From assembly GCA_022825825.1 (NCBI GenBank), contig JAJDWA010000006.1, positions 1 through 47,775 of the forward strand: a stretch of 47,775 nt of DNA, written 5' to 3'. The notes beneath the pieces were generated by a model that worked only from the letters and a program-made list of their open reading frames with translations, did not search any database and was not told the DNA's origin. Numbering within the stretch: position 1 is the stretch's first letter; every line of letters starts with the position of its first letter. This DNA comes from Candidatus Poribacteria bacterium. GTDB lineage: Bacteria; Poribacteria; WGA-4E; WGA-3G. The position numbers and the translations under genes are program-made. Shown piece after piece: positions 7,780 through 17,325 of the stretch.

Positions 7780-10700
7780 TTATTCGCTTTCATCCTCAGG
7801 CGCTTCTTGGAGTGGCTGAATGTTATTCGCGTTCATATAATCTCGAATCTCACTAGCCTTTGTAATACAGTAATGAATTATCTCCTGAACCGCGGTATCA
7901 GATGGGTTTACGGTTGCGTATTTCTTCGGCAAGACTTGGAAGTAATACAATGCATGAGCGAAATAGTTTTCTTCTTTATTCGCGAGTATTGTATACGCTT
8001 TACCTAACTGACCGTAAGAAAGATCACCATACTTGGTATCGGCATAATTTTTCGCGATTGCCTTAAAGAGTCCAATTGCTTCCTCAATGTCCGATTTTTT
8101 GGCTGCTCTTAGAGCGTTACTAAGTGTTGTGTCAGCGTGCTTATATTCATTAAGAGCGAGAAAGCTTTCGGTCTCATTGAGAAAACCTCGCGCCATGTTT
8201 TTGGACTCATCGCTGAGCCCCGGTGCAGCGAGTGCTCGCTTATAGTTATCAATCGCTTGCCGGAAAAGCGCTATTTGCTCAGTAGGTTCAAGCTCTGGGT
8301 CCAACGCGGCATTATAGTGCTTATTGCCGATGTTGATAAACGCTTCACCAGCGAACTTGCTATCCTTATATTCCTTGACAAGTATTTCATTTATTTCAAA
8401 AACTTTGTCAAAAAACATTTTTTCTGCAGATGCGTCGCCTGCATCTTTTGCTGCTGTAGAGAGAGATTCATAGCAAGCAGCAATATCGTATAAGGATTCA
8501 GGTGCTTTTTCATGCGACTTGTTTACGCGCCTGACCTTATCGTATTCAGTAATTGCCTTTTCATACTGTTCTGTTGTAAAATACGCCTCGCCAGCATTAT
8601 ACTGCCAGAGCGCAGCGTCTTTGGCATTCGGATAGCGTTTAACTAAATCTTTGAAAACCTTAACAGAGTTTTCAAAGTACGCTACAGCTTGAGGAGACAT
8701 ATCTTCGTCTAAACCGACTTGCATCCGTCCTAAGTCGAAGTTTGCTGATGCTAAGTATGTTAATGCAGTTTCCACGTTTCCTTGTAAGTCGTCTGAGACA
8801 GGAAATACGCCGGCATCCGCATGTTTTACAAACTCTGTAAGTGGCTCGATCGCAAGTAACAAGTTCTCACGTTGTTTAGGCCCAACACCAAGAACACCAA
8901 GAGAATAGTAAATCTGTCCAGCTTGGAAAAGTGATCGTTCTACGTACGGGATGACCGCCTGTTTGTCTGCTTTCTCTACTGGTGCAGCAATTTTGCTGAT
9001 TTCAAAGAAAGAGGCGGCAGCCAATCCGCTTGTATCAATGTAAGGTCTAAGATCAAACCCCGCAGGCAGATTATCAGGGTAATGGGTTCGCGCTTTATCA
9101 GAATAGAGGAATCCGAGGTTGTATAGTGCAGCGACTTTCTGCGAAACAGTTGCTGCCGAACTTGCCTTGAGTCCTTCAACTGAGCTAACTGCTTCTGCAA
9201 TAGCCTCGTCTAAGCGCCCCAATTTGACATATAATTCAGACCGGCGGAGGCTGGCATCAGCGACCATAGAAGCAACGCCAGTATTCTGTTCCGCACTATG
9301 GTTAGCGATTAGGGTCTGGAATGCTTCCAACGCTTTATCAAGCTGATTGACTTTTTCCTGATAAATCAACCCCATCCTATAGTAGGATTGCGCTTTGACT
9401 ACATTATCAGCTAATTGGATTGCGTTCTGATAGTTTTTCAACGCACCATCATATACCTTAAGGTGTTCGTCTTGTGCATAAGCCATTGCGAAGTACGAAC
9501 GGCCACGTAAATCATCATCTTCGGTATTAGCGATAATGTATTGATACTCTTTGACAGCGGCAGCATAGTCGCCAACGCTGCTGAGCAATTCAGCAAGTCG
9601 TGAATGCGCTTGAGAGATGAGATTTTTGCGTGCCTCATCTTCAGTTTTACCTTCAAGAGCTGTAACCTGCTTGAATGCTTCGATTGCAGCTGGCGTATTT
9701 TTCAACCCTAACTGTGCCAAACCGAGTGTATAACCTGCACTAATGAGGTTATCTGCGTTATCTGTCATTTCGGCTACCTTCTGTGCTGCACTGGCAGTAT
9801 TGGTATAGGCAAGTTGTGCGGCTTGGGCATCTTCGGCTTTCTGCGCTATCTGGTAATAACAGACAGCAGCTTGATATTGTGCACTTGGTGCTATTTCGCT
9901 ATTTGGAAAGGTTTCAACGAAAAATTGATATGCTGCGAGTGCCTCTTGATAGCGTTCTTTGCGGAAATATGTATGTCCGATTTTGAGTTGTGATCGGATG
10001 CGGGCATCTTCGGCTGCACCAGGGTTTTCAATAATCCTTTGCAGGCTCGCAACGAGACCTTCAACATCATCAACGTTTATCTTTTCAAGAGCAGTTGCTT
10101 TGATGAGATCAATGCGTCCGAGTGTCCGGAGCACTGTTTCTTCGCTACTGTTAGAGAATTTGTCGCTGGCTGCGTCCGCTGTCTGAAGAACAAGGGACCA
10201 CTTGGCTGTATCCCCCTGTTTTTCGGCAACATCGTGATATACAAGTACCAAGCCGTGATATGCTTCAATTGCGTTTGGACTATCCGAGTATTCCGTAACA
10301 ACCTTATTGAAAGCCTCTGCAGCTTTTTCAGCAAGCTCAGGTTTATCCGATGAAGCATGATAGTAGCAGAGCCCTACAAAGTAGAGTGCGTCATCTGCAT
10401 ATTCACCTGCCGGATTACCATCAACAACATCTTGATACTCGGCTGCCGCTTCTTCAAACCGTTCTTCAGCACGCAGCAGGTCTGCAAGTTTAATTTCTGC
10501 CAACGAAAGGTTGTTTTTATCTGTGAGTTTTGGCATGATTGAATTGTAATAAGTGATAGCTTGGGATTTGTCCCCCTGCTTCACATAACTGTTTGCGGCG
10601 AGCAGAAGTGCACGTTCGTAATATTCACTTTCTTCAGGTATCATCGCGTAACGTTGCCGCGCTGCGTCCCACGCCCCCAACATTTCGTGTGAGAGTGCTT

Positions 10701-12501
10701 CGTTCATGAGACATGCTTCAATCTGTGCAATACGTTCTGGGAAATCTTGGTAACGTCCTTCTTCAATACCGGGACGAAACGCTTCATCAGAAAACATGTT
10801 GATAGCCTCTTGGTATGCTGCAACAGATTTTTGGAGGTATTCCGCATTGAAGTTACCGGTAGAGTCGTCTTCCTGATAATCTTCGGGTTTAGCGGCTTCG
10901 TAGTATGAACGACCTTCTAAGAATTTTCCCATCAACTTGATAAGGTGGAACTTCGGAAGCGGTCTGTAATCCCACAACTTCGCGTATTCTTCTGCGGCTT
11001 CAACATATTGCTTAAATTCAGTACGTTTAATGTCCGCAAAACGAAGTTGTACCTCTGCAGCGAGAATATCAAACTCGTTATCGTTACGATTTTTTTCAAT
11101 AAAGCCACTGGCAACTTTTTCTAATTCTTCCTTGCGCCCCAAATCATTCAATGTCCAGATAGCGCCATACAGTGCATGCGGCACAACAGGGTTTTCTGGA
11201 AAATCATCAACGGTTTTCTGGTACCACTCTAACGCGGATTCAAGAGTTGTTGTTCCCTCTTCCGTCTGGCCAGCCTCGCGCTGATTAGTTCCAAGTCTGT
11301 AATATGCTTCTCCAACTTGGAAAGAACAATAGGGCGTAAGATTGAGTTCAGCAGCCCCTTCACCTTGCATTTCACTTTTTTCATGTTCAATAACTTCTTG
11401 GTAGGCAACCACTGCCGCACTCCACTGTTCTAATTTGAACTGACTGTCGGCTATACCAAGTTTTGCGTCACCAATGAATGCGCTCTCTGGATATTCGTCC
11501 AGCAGCTGTGTATAGGAAACAATAGCGTTTTCATAGTCAGCTTGATCAAAATATGTTTGCCCAATTGCAGACTGAATCTCGGCCTGGAGTCCTCGGTCTC
11601 CTGTATTTTGGAGTGCTAACTCAAAGTTAACGCGTGCGTTGTCATAGTCTTTCTGTTTAGCATAAATATGTCCCTGGTCGAAGTATGCGGCAGTAACGAG
11701 TTGATGATCCGGAAATTGCGTGATAAAGTTAGTATAACGACTGATCGCTTCATCATCTCTATTAAGTTGGTTCAAACAGAAAGCGGCTTTATACATCGAT
11801 TCCGCATGTAAGTCGGGGTAGTTCTTAAATTCTTCGGTAGCAAATTTATCAAACTCTGGATACGCCTGTTCATAGTTGCTTTCATCAAGGAACGATTGGG
11901 CAATGAGAAGTTGTGCATCATCCTTGAATTCCGAGTTAGGAAAGCCGACAAGAATATTATTGAAAGCGGTTCGAGAGTCCTCATAATTTCCTAACTTATA
12001 ATTCAATTGACCGATAGCGTACCATGCGTTTTCTACTTGTAGACTGTTGGGGAAGTTTTCAATCAACTGTGTGAACTTTGCTTCAGCAAGTTCATATTGT
12101 TCAGTCCTATATAAAATATGTCCCCATAGATATGTTAACCCTTCTTGGTGTTTGGCTATAGTAGCGGTAGGGGCAACTTTTTCAATGTACTCGAGTGCAG
12201 TATCGTAGTGGTTGACGTCACCCGTCTGTTCTGCAAGCCGAGAATAAGAAACGGCGATTTGAAAGTTAGCAAGCGTTGTAAAATCTTTGTCAATCACTTC
12301 GGTTTTTACACCACGTTTCGTAGACTCTTCAAGTGCCTCAGTATACTTGGCAATCGCCCCTTCATAATCCGCTTGATCATATAATTCTTTAGCGGAGAGA
12401 TAGAGTTGCTCCACTTTTTTGGAACTCCCCATCATAAACGGCGAGAGGAGCGCGACTATAAGGGCGAGACCGCCAATAATGCCCAAAATTCTTGGATTCA
12501 T
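7780..12501 (-). CDS. giant membrane-anchored TPR protein (1573 aa)
   Basis: A 1573-residue protein with one N-terminal hydrophobic segment (about residues 6-25, ILGIIGGLALIVALLSPFMM). The rest is almost wholly tetratricopeptide repeats of the YbgF/CpoB-BamD style, with units such as NAWYAIGQLNYKLGNYEDSRTA and ALYYFQVLP. The short N-terminus and absence of a lipobox suggest an inner-membrane anchor with a periplasmic superhelix. It probably acts as a scaffold; no catalytic domain is visible. It follows an ECF sigma factor and an anti-sigma factor on the same strand, 163 bp away, and so may be their target. The ATG is preceded by AGGAGAATG. Confidence 0.88.
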   Translation of the reverse strand: MNPRILGIIGGLALIVALLSPFMMGSSKKVEQLYLSAKELYDQADYEGAIAKYTEALEESTKRGVKTEVIDKDFTTLANFQIAVSYSRLAEQTGDVNHYDTALEYIEKVAPTATIAKHQEGLTYLWGHILYRTEQYELAEAKFTQLIENFPNSLQVENAWYAIGQLNYKLGNYEDSRTAFNNILVGFPNSEFKDDAQLLIAQSFLDESNYEQAYPEFDKFATEEFKNYPDLHAESMYKAAFCLNQLNRDDEAISRYTNFITQFPDHQLVTAAYFDQGHIYAKQKDYDNARVNFELALQNTGDRGLQAEIQSAIGQTYFDQADYENAIVSYTQLLDEYPESAFIGDAKLGIADSQFKLEQWSAAVVAYQEVIEHEKSEMQGEGAAELNLTPYCSFQVGEAYYRLGTNQREAGQTEEGTTTLESALEWYQKTVDDFPENPVVPHALYGAIWTLNDLGRKEELEKVASGFIEKNRNDNEFDILAAEVQLRFADIKRTEFKQYVEAAEEYAKLWDYRPLPKFHLIKLMGKFLEGRSYYEAAKPEDYQEDDSTGNFNAEYLQKSVAAYQEAINMFSDEAFRPGIEEGRYQDFPERIAQIEACLMNEALSHEMLGAWDAARQRYAMIPEESEYYERALLLAANSYVKQGDKSQAITYYNSIMPKLTDKNNLSLAEIKLADLLRAEERFEEAAAEYQDVVDGNPAGEYADDALYFVGLCYYHASSDKPELAEKAAEAFNKVVTEYSDSPNAIEAYHGLVLVYHDVAEKQGDTAKWSLVLQTADAASDKFSNSSEETVLRTLGRIDLIKATALEKINVDDVEGLVASLQRIIENPGAAEDARIRSQLKIGHTYFRKERYQEALAAYQFFVETFPNSEIAPSAQYQAAVCYYQIAQKAEDAQAAQLAYTNTASAAQKVAEMTDNADNLISAGYTLGLAQLGLKNTPAAIEAFKQVTALEGKTEDEARKNLISQAHSRLAELLSSVGDYAAAVKEYQYIIANTEDDDLRGRSYFAMAYAQDEHLKVYDGALKNYQNAIQLADNVVKAQSYYRMGLIYQEKVNQLDKALEAFQTLIANHSAEQNTGVASMVADASLRRSELYVKLGRLDEAIAEAVSSVEGLKASSAATVSQKVAALYNLGFLYSDKARTHYPDNLPAGFDLRPYIDTSGLAAASFFEISKIAAPVEKADKQAVIPYVERSLFQAGQIYYSLGVLGVGPKQRENLLLAIEPLTEFVKHADAGVFPVSDDLQGNVETALTYLASANFDLGRMQVGLDEDMSPQAVAYFENSVKVFKDLVKRYPNAKDAALWQYNAGEAYFTTEQYEKAITEYDKVRRVNKSHEKAPESLYDIAACYESLSTAAKDAGDASAEKMFFDKVFEINEILVKEYKDSKFAGEAFINIGNKHYNAALDPELEPTEQIALFRQAIDNYKRALAAPGLSDESKNMARGFLNETESFLALNEYKHADTTLSNALRAAKKSDIEEAIGLFKAIAKNYADTKYGDLSYGQLGKAYTILANKEENYFAHALYYFQVLPKKYATVNPSDTAVQEIIHYCITKASEIRDYMNANNIQPLQEAPEDESE

Positions 12502-12664
12502 TACATTCTCCTTTTAGATAAAAATAAAACCAGGGAACTCAAAAATTTTTCCCCGTTAATTTTTCAAAATGCGGATGAAATCTGTGAACATCCTGTCTTT
12601 TAAAATCTGCCTTGATAATAATCAAATGGAATATCGTAAATACTTCATTTGATTTGAAATTGGT

Positions 12665-13630
12665 TTACAATTTACTTGAGTCGTAAAGTTCTGGTATAGC
12701 TGGTATAGAAAGTACTTCTGAAGGTACATTCATCAATTTGTTAACAAACCTGGGTAACCTCCGGTGCTTCCGTTGATATTTTTCTGAGAAGGGTGCAACT
12801 TGAAGTTCCAACGGAAGTGCTGCATATTTATCATCTTGTAGAGGCGATTTCCTACTTAAGATGTCGGGTTGAGCATAAACAATTAGTGCGGAATTAGCAG
12901 TATCATTCGGAGCAGAACGATCACTGCTTATATGCATAACAATAATATGCCCTTCGGTCTCGGTAGTTAAAGGTTCTGTCAATTTCCAATAACCTATTTT
13001 CTCTGCATCTGCTGCGAGAGTCGGTGTACTAACTTCCCCAGGAGCCTTCTGCTTGGTTTTACGGTCACTGTAAGGACCATGCCGTAACTCCGATTTTTCG
13101 TCGCCATTATTAGGTTCACCGACTTCTTGTAGATACACCTTAGGTGGCAATGAAACTTCCTGTTTTAGCAAATGCGTTGCTACAAACCCTGATACTACTA
13201 ACACGAAAAGCACGCCTAAAGGTAAGGCATTCATCCTGATGAAACTATATCGCCCCAAACTGTGACGAAATCGTGTTAGCAAAGACCAAGTAAACTGTAG
13301 CACCGAGGTTTTTAAACGTTGGTTTAACGCGATAGGTCCCTTTTTTTCAATACAACGGTGTAATTCTACCTCAAATTGGTGGTAATAACTATCAGGAGCT
13401 TCGGGTTCAACATAAAAATCAACAACGAGATCACGTGTCTTTTTGAGAGCGTTGACTTCACGTTGGCATCCTAAACAGAGCTGTAGATGTTCCTCAACCT
13501 TCGCTGTGTCAGGTGCTGAGAGTCCACCATCTATGTAATCTGACATAAAACGTTGTATAGCGTTACATTTCAATTTCATAACTTTGCCGGTTTCCATGTA
13601 TTGCTCTACTTTGTTGGAAACCGCTCCCAC
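12665..13630 (-). CDS. zinc-finger anti-sigma factor
   Basis: Probable transmembrane anti-sigma partner of the ECF sigma factor that ends 48 bp upstream. The N-terminal zf-HC2/ZAS domain carries the HX3CX2C signature at His48, Cys52 and Cys55 (HLQLCLGC, counted from the GTG start). One membrane segment follows at about 134-155 (ALPLGVLFVLVVSGFVATHLL), then a 165-residue Pro/Ser-rich periplasmic domain I do not recognise. The start is uncertain: GTG at 13630 or ATGs at 13597 and 13579, none with a strong ribosome-binding site. Confidence 0.8.
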   Translation of the reverse strand: MGAVSNKVEQYMETGKVMKLKCNAIQRFMSDYIDGGLSAPDTAKVEEHLQLCLGCQREVNALKKTRDLVVDFYVEPEAPDSYYHQFEVELHRCIEKKGPIALNQRLKTSVLQFTWSLLTRFRHSLGRYSFIRMNALPLGVLFVLVVSGFVATHLLKQEVSLPPKVYLQEVGEPNNGDEKSELRHGPYSDRKTKQKAPGEVSTPTLAADAEKIGYWKLTEPLTTETEGHIIVMHISSDRSAPNDTANSALIVYAQPDILSRKSPLQDDKYAALPLELQVAPFSEKYQRKHRRLPRFVNKLMNVPSEVLSIPAIPELYDSSKL

Positions 13631-13678
13631 AAGAATTTTCTAACACTTTTTAATTTTATTAACAACAGTGGGAACACG

Positions 13679-14266
13679 TTAAAATTCGGAGTTTGCATCA
13701 ACGTACGGTTTTAACAACGTTCTGAGTTGTTTTCGGGCATAGTGTAAACGTGAACGGACTGTCCCTTCGGAACAATTGAGGATTGACGCTATCTCCGGAT
13801 GTGTTAACCCTTCTAATTCATGGAGAATAACTACAATCCGATGTTTAAGAGAGAGACTATTGACTGCTTTTGTTACCCAATGCCGTAGTTCTGCCTGCTC
13901 CGCTTGGACTTGTGGATCATTCGCCATCTCTACTTTTTGCCGCACATCTGGATGAAATTCAGATTCTTCCGTGGTTGCGAGCGGAGATTCTCGACGCCTT
14001 TTACGCCGTTTGACGAAGTTCAGTGCCTGGTTGACAGCTATTCGATACACCCATGTTTCAAAAGCTGCCTCTTGCCGAAAGGTGTGAATTGACTGATATA
14101 CCTTAATAAAGGTCTCTTGCATAACATCGTTAGCATCCTCATGGTTTCTGGTAATTTGCATCGCGAGGCGGTGCACCATTCGTTTGTATTTCTCTACCAA
14201 TGGTGCTAACGCTGTTTCATCTCCTTCACGGAGATGGTCAATGAGCAAGGCTTCAGTTCTTTCCAC
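13679..14266 (-). CDS. ECF-family RNA polymerase sigma factor
   Basis: A 195-residue group 4 sigma factor. Region 2 contains EDANDVMQETFIKVYQSI and FETWVYRIAVNQALNFVKRRKRRR. Region 4 contains the helix-turn-helix LTHPEIASILNCSEGTVRSRLHYARKQL. It starts at GTG behind a strong GGAGGAG. It is followed by its probable anti-sigma factor and then the giant TPR gene, so it likely directs that locus in response to an envelope signal; the signal is unknown. Confidence 0.93.
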   Translation of the reverse strand: MERTEALLIDHLREGDETALAPLVEKYKRMVHRLAMQITRNHEDANDVMQETFIKVYQSIHTFRQEAAFETWVYRIAVNQALNFVKRRKRRRESPLATTEESEFHPDVRQKVEMANDPQVQAEQAELRHWVTKAVNSLSLKHRIVVILHELEGLTHPEIASILNCSEGTVRSRLHYARKQLRTLLKPYVDANSEF

Positions 14267-14540
14267 GAAAAATTCTCCTCCAGCTTCTATTCTATTTAGA
14301 CAACGCTATTTTAAAAACCGTTCATTCTTTTTTCACCATTATAGCATAAATCATAAATTTTGAAAATAGAAGATTTTCCTACAGAGCCATTCAATTGTCG
14401 AGTTTTTCTCAATATTTAGACATTGGCACGACCAGGAGGTCGGTCCTACAGGAAAAGGTTTAGAGAGAAGAAAGAAATTATTGGAGAATTGAATGGCTCT
14501 AACTTTCTTATGCCAAACCTTATAACTTTAAATCCATAAA
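14267..14540. other. promoter region of the sigma factor with a small palindrome
   Basis: AT-rich and without a gene. A short inverted repeat CGACC-AGGA-GGTCG at 14429-14442, followed by TCCTACAGG, resembles a fragment of the interspersed palindromic repeat family. No clear sigma-70 promoter was picked out. Confidence 0.4.
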
Positions 14541-14574
14541 AAAGGACAGCGTCCCAAAGGGACACTGTCCTTTT
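14541..14574 (-). terminator. terminator of the Ig-like lipoprotein gene
   Basis: A long stem (AAGGACAGYGTCCC / GGGACRCTGTCCTT, one mismatch) with a 4-nt loop and a U tract on the minus strand, about 20 bp beyond the gene's stop. T runs on both sides could make it bidirectional. Confidence 0.85.
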
Positions 14575-14593
14575 AAGCGAAATAGTCAAAAAT

Positions 14594-15244
14594 TTACTCT
14601 TTAGCTTTAGTGGTAAAAGTGATGCTGACTTCGCCTTCGTTACCAGCACCGTCTTTAGCTGTACCAGAAACTGTATATTCAGTTTCGTTACTCAGTTCTT
14701 GACCGGCAGCGCCAAGGAGAGTCGCTTTGTTCCCCTCAAAAGAGGTTTTCCAACCGACATCATCGTCGCCATCCATGAGCATAATTTCTCCACCGGTAAC
14801 AGGTTCGCTGAAGGTAATTTCTATACCATCTTCAAACACCTTCGCGGGGTCAACGCCTTCAGCACCGTTTTCAGGACTGCTGGCAGTGACTTCCGGAGCG
14901 GTTTCATCAGCTGCGACGACGGTATAGTTAAGCGTCTTGCTACCGGCACCGTTTGTCCACTCAATTGTTAAGGCAAGTGCACCAGGAGTGAAAGGACCAC
15001 TGATGGTACGCGACTTACCAGATCCTGCGGCTGAACCAGTACTGACCGTTACGTCGCCTGGGTTGTTGTCAAATGTGACACTGATAGTCCCGTTTGCTGC
15101 GACTTCACCGCCGTCTGCGGGCGAAGCACTTACAAACGCTGCATCCGGTGTATCAGGTTCACCACCATCTCCACCACAACCGACCATGTAAACGGAGAAC
15201 AGGGCTGCCATGACTATTGCCAAGGTTCTAAAAAAAAGTTTCAT
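14594..15244 (-). CDS. lipoprotein with two Ig-like domains
   Basis: A 216-residue surface or periplasmic lipoprotein. The signal MKLFFRTLAIVMAALFSVYM ends in a lipobox MVGC at about Cys23, followed by a Gly/Asp linker. Domain 1 (about 38-112) is a small beta domain with GPFTPGALALTIEWTN. Domain 2 (about 117-214) is a Big_5/SbsA-like Ig domain (TASSPENGAEGVDP, ITFSEPVTGGEI, EYTVSGTAKDGAGNEGEVSITFTT). Domain 1 resembles both N-terminal modules of the protein at 20500-21510. GC content looks higher than in neighbours. The start follows AAGGAG. Confidence 0.82.
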   Translation of the reverse strand: MKLFFRTLAIVMAALFSVYMVGCGGDGGEPDTPDAAFVSASPADGGEVAANGTISVTFDNNPGDVTVSTGSAAGSGKSRTISGPFTPGALALTIEWTNGAGSKTLNYTVVAADETAPEVTASSPENGAEGVDPAKVFEDGIEITFSEPVTGGEIMLMDGDDDVGWKTSFEGNKATLLGAAGQELSNETEYTVSGTAKDGAGNEGEVSITFTTKAKE

Positions 15245-15751
15245 GAGATAAGTAACTCCTTAATTAAGGTTTATCAGAATGTAAGGTACCCGAAGATCGG
15301 GCACAGATTAAAAACTTCATAATATAGATGGAGTTCCCGTATCGTGAATTAACTCCAACGATAGTAACGAAAATCTACCATCATGTCCATATTTAGTCAA
15401 GTAATTTTTCAGACTATTTCGTTTGTCTTCCTCCGTAAAGTCCAGAGGATAGACAATGCTTTGAGAATATAACTTTCTGTGGAACTGTTACCTTACTAAA
15501 TTAAAACCATTGGATAGGTAATTTTCAGTTCCGAAAGTCAACACCCAAAATCGGTACCTTTAAGTTTAGCAAAATTTGCAAAATCTGTAAAGGTAAAAAA
15601 ATCGATTTTCGCAATTAATTATACAAAATTTAAATTTTTTTGTAAAGCGAAAACTGAAATTTTTAATAAATTTCTTATAGATTAACATAAATTAAAATGT
15701 TTATCAAGAAAAAACGGCAATTTGTATTATTTTTTGCGAATTTGGAAATAT
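15245..15751. other. AT-rich intergenic region
   Basis: About 500 bp with no supportable gene, including a very AT-rich tract at about 15590-15740. A TGGAGTT...AACTCCA inverted repeat lies near 15330-15356. The region presumably carries the promoter of the Ig-like lipoprotein, but no clear boxes were chosen. Confidence 0.4.
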
Positions 15752-16729
15752 TTAACTTTCTTGGCGTCCAAAAAGGGACATTTGTTCAATTGAAGTTCCA
15801 ATAACGTGGTTTTCAAGACGTTCAGGATGCTTTAATATATCAACGACTGTATCAAGTTGCTCTGGTAAAAAAGGCAAAGCGCCGCTTCTGAGGAGTTGGC
15901 GTGTTCCATCACTATGTTGATTGTGTGAGTTCCACTGACATGCGAAAACAGGACGGTCTTGTAGCTGCGCGTATCGGGCGGTGTGCATTGCCCCTCCATC
16001 TTTAGCGGTTTCAACTACTACTGTAGCCATAGAAAGTCCACTGATAATCCGATTTCGTAAAACCAAGTTAGCAGGTGTTGGCGAAGTTGGAAACGGGTGT
16101 TCAGAAAATAGACACCCCGTTTTGTAAATTTTTACTGCCAGATCGTGATTTTCAGATGGATAGATAGATGTAAGATCCGTTGATACAACACCGATAGTTG
16201 TTCCGTTGACTCCTAACGCACCGTAATGTGCATTTGTATCTATACCGCTTGCCAGTCCGCTTACTATAGTAAAACCTGCTTCAACTAAGCGAATCGAAAG
16301 CTCAAGTGTTACATTAATGCTTTCAACCGTCGGGTGTTTGCTTCCCACAATTGCAACGCATTGCGCATCCACTTCAGATAATTCACCGACTCTGCAAAGT
16401 GCTGTTGGTGCATCTGGAACGGATTTTAAGAGTATTGGATATTCAGGATCCTCAGGAAAGATAACTTGTATACCTTGGTTGGTTAGTTCCTCCATTTTTT
16501 GGCGTAATTCAGCAAACTTATTTCGTACAGTAAGTATCCGTGATGCTAAAATTGGGTTGAAGTTTGGCAGCTGTGCTATTTCAACCAATTCTGCATCAAA
16601 GATACGTTCTACGTTACCGAAACGCGTTAACAAGCGTTTGAGTCGGACTGCACCTATTCCTTCAACCGAAGCAAGCGCAAATAGATATTCCCGATGTTTG
16701 TTTTTATCTATTTCGGTTGAATGTGACAT
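15752..16729 (-). CDS. dprA: DNA-processing protein DprA/Smf
   Basis: Binds incoming single-stranded DNA and loads RecA during transformation. The 325-residue product has a helix-hairpin-helix-like N-terminus (VEGIGAVRLKRLLTRFG, about 22-38). The Rossmann-like DprA core follows with VGSKHPT (about 128), SGLASGIDTNAHYGAL (157-172), SEHPFPTSPTPANLVLRNRIISGLS (209-233) and VVVETAKDGGAMHTARYA. I prefer the ATG at 16729; the frame extends to a TTG at 16750, but that lacks a ribosome-binding site. No other competence gene is in the window. Confidence 0.92.
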   Translation of the reverse strand: MSHSTEIDKNKHREYLFALASVEGIGAVRLKRLLTRFGNVERIFDAELVEIAQLPNFNPILASRILTVRNKFAELRQKMEELTNQGIQVIFPEDPEYPILLKSVPDAPTALCRVGELSEVDAQCVAIVGSKHPTVESINVTLELSIRLVEAGFTIVSGLASGIDTNAHYGALGVNGTTIGVVSTDLTSIYPSENHDLAVKIYKTGCLFSEHPFPTSPTPANLVLRNRIISGLSMATVVVETAKDGGAMHTARYAQLQDRPVFACQWNSHNQHSDGTRQLLRSGALPFLPEQLDTVVDILKHPERLENHVIGTSIEQMSLFGRQES

Positions 16730-16861
16730 ACCGATAACAAAATCCCCCAAATAATGTCTTTTATTTCGCTAATATATTAATGTAACACATACTGACAAAA
16801 TTTTCAATCGTAAATATTACGAAATGTCGACTCATTTGATGGAATTTCTGGCAAAAAACAT

Positions 16862-16890
16862 TTGACAAAACATGTCCTTTTTAGTATCAT
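16862..16890 (+). promoter_or_regulatory. strong sigma-70-type promoter
   Basis: A perfect TTGACA (16862-16867) and TATCAT (16885-16890) are separated by exactly 17 bp, the best promoter match seen in the window. It points rightward to the small Cys-rich ORF at 16975, with a leader of about 80 nt. It lies divergently from dprA. Confidence 0.7.
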
Positions 16891-16974
16891 ATTATTAATT
16901 TACGGGATAACACAGTGCAGAAAATGCAACACGCGCAATTTTCTGAACCTTAAAAGCGAATGCAGGGGACAAAA

Positions 16975-17127
16975 ATGCACCGTAATTTTAGTATGGAAAA
17001 ACCGATCTTAGCAGTGCCGCACAGTTACTGTGCAGATGGTCCAGATCCCTGTTGTGCTTGCGTTTGTTCAACACTGATTTACAATGTTAATATTAACATA
17101 ACAACAATTACCCCCCCCCCGTGTTAA
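16975..17127 (+). CDS. unannotated 50-residue Cys-rich peptide, RiPP-precursor-like
   Basis: A short frame not predicted by usual length cut-offs. ATG at 16975 sits 6 bp after AGGGGAC (16964-16970) and about 80 nt after a strong promoter. The peptide starts MHRNFSMEKPILAVPHSY. It continues through a Cys cluster CADGPDPCCACVC (residues 19-31) into a polar tail STLIYNVNINITTITPPPC. Leader-like N-terminus, clustered Cys and Ser/Thr/Asn-rich end look like a ribosomally made, modified peptide precursor. No modifying enzyme lies nearby, so function is unproven. The end depends on a run of ten C at 17111-17120. A chance ORF cannot be excluded. Confidence 0.4.
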   Translation: MHRNFSMEKPILAVPHSYCADGPDPCCACVCSTLIYNVNINITTITPPPC

Positions 17128-17325
17128 TCATAAACTAACTTATAGTAAAAACATAAACCTGTCTCAGCAATTATTGCTGGGCTATATTTGTGCTCGCGCG
17201 AGCTGCGTCTTGTACGGCGTGTTTTGGCGCGGGCTATTTTTGTTGCAATTGAAGTAGATACCTTCAATGCTTGTCATTCTTGTTACGTAAACAATTTAGC
17301 GGAACATCCGCAAAAGGAGAACAAT

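Noticed and set aside
16897..16974. Riboswitch in the leader of the small peptide ORF
   Set aside because: No known conserved core (cobalamin box, c-di-GMP, purine or others) could be recognised; the leader is short and only weakly structured by eye.
17188..17325. N-terminal extension of the first island lipoprotein
   Set aside because: The ATG at 17326 has a strong ribosome-binding site and starts a proper lipoprotein signal; the extension would bury it.
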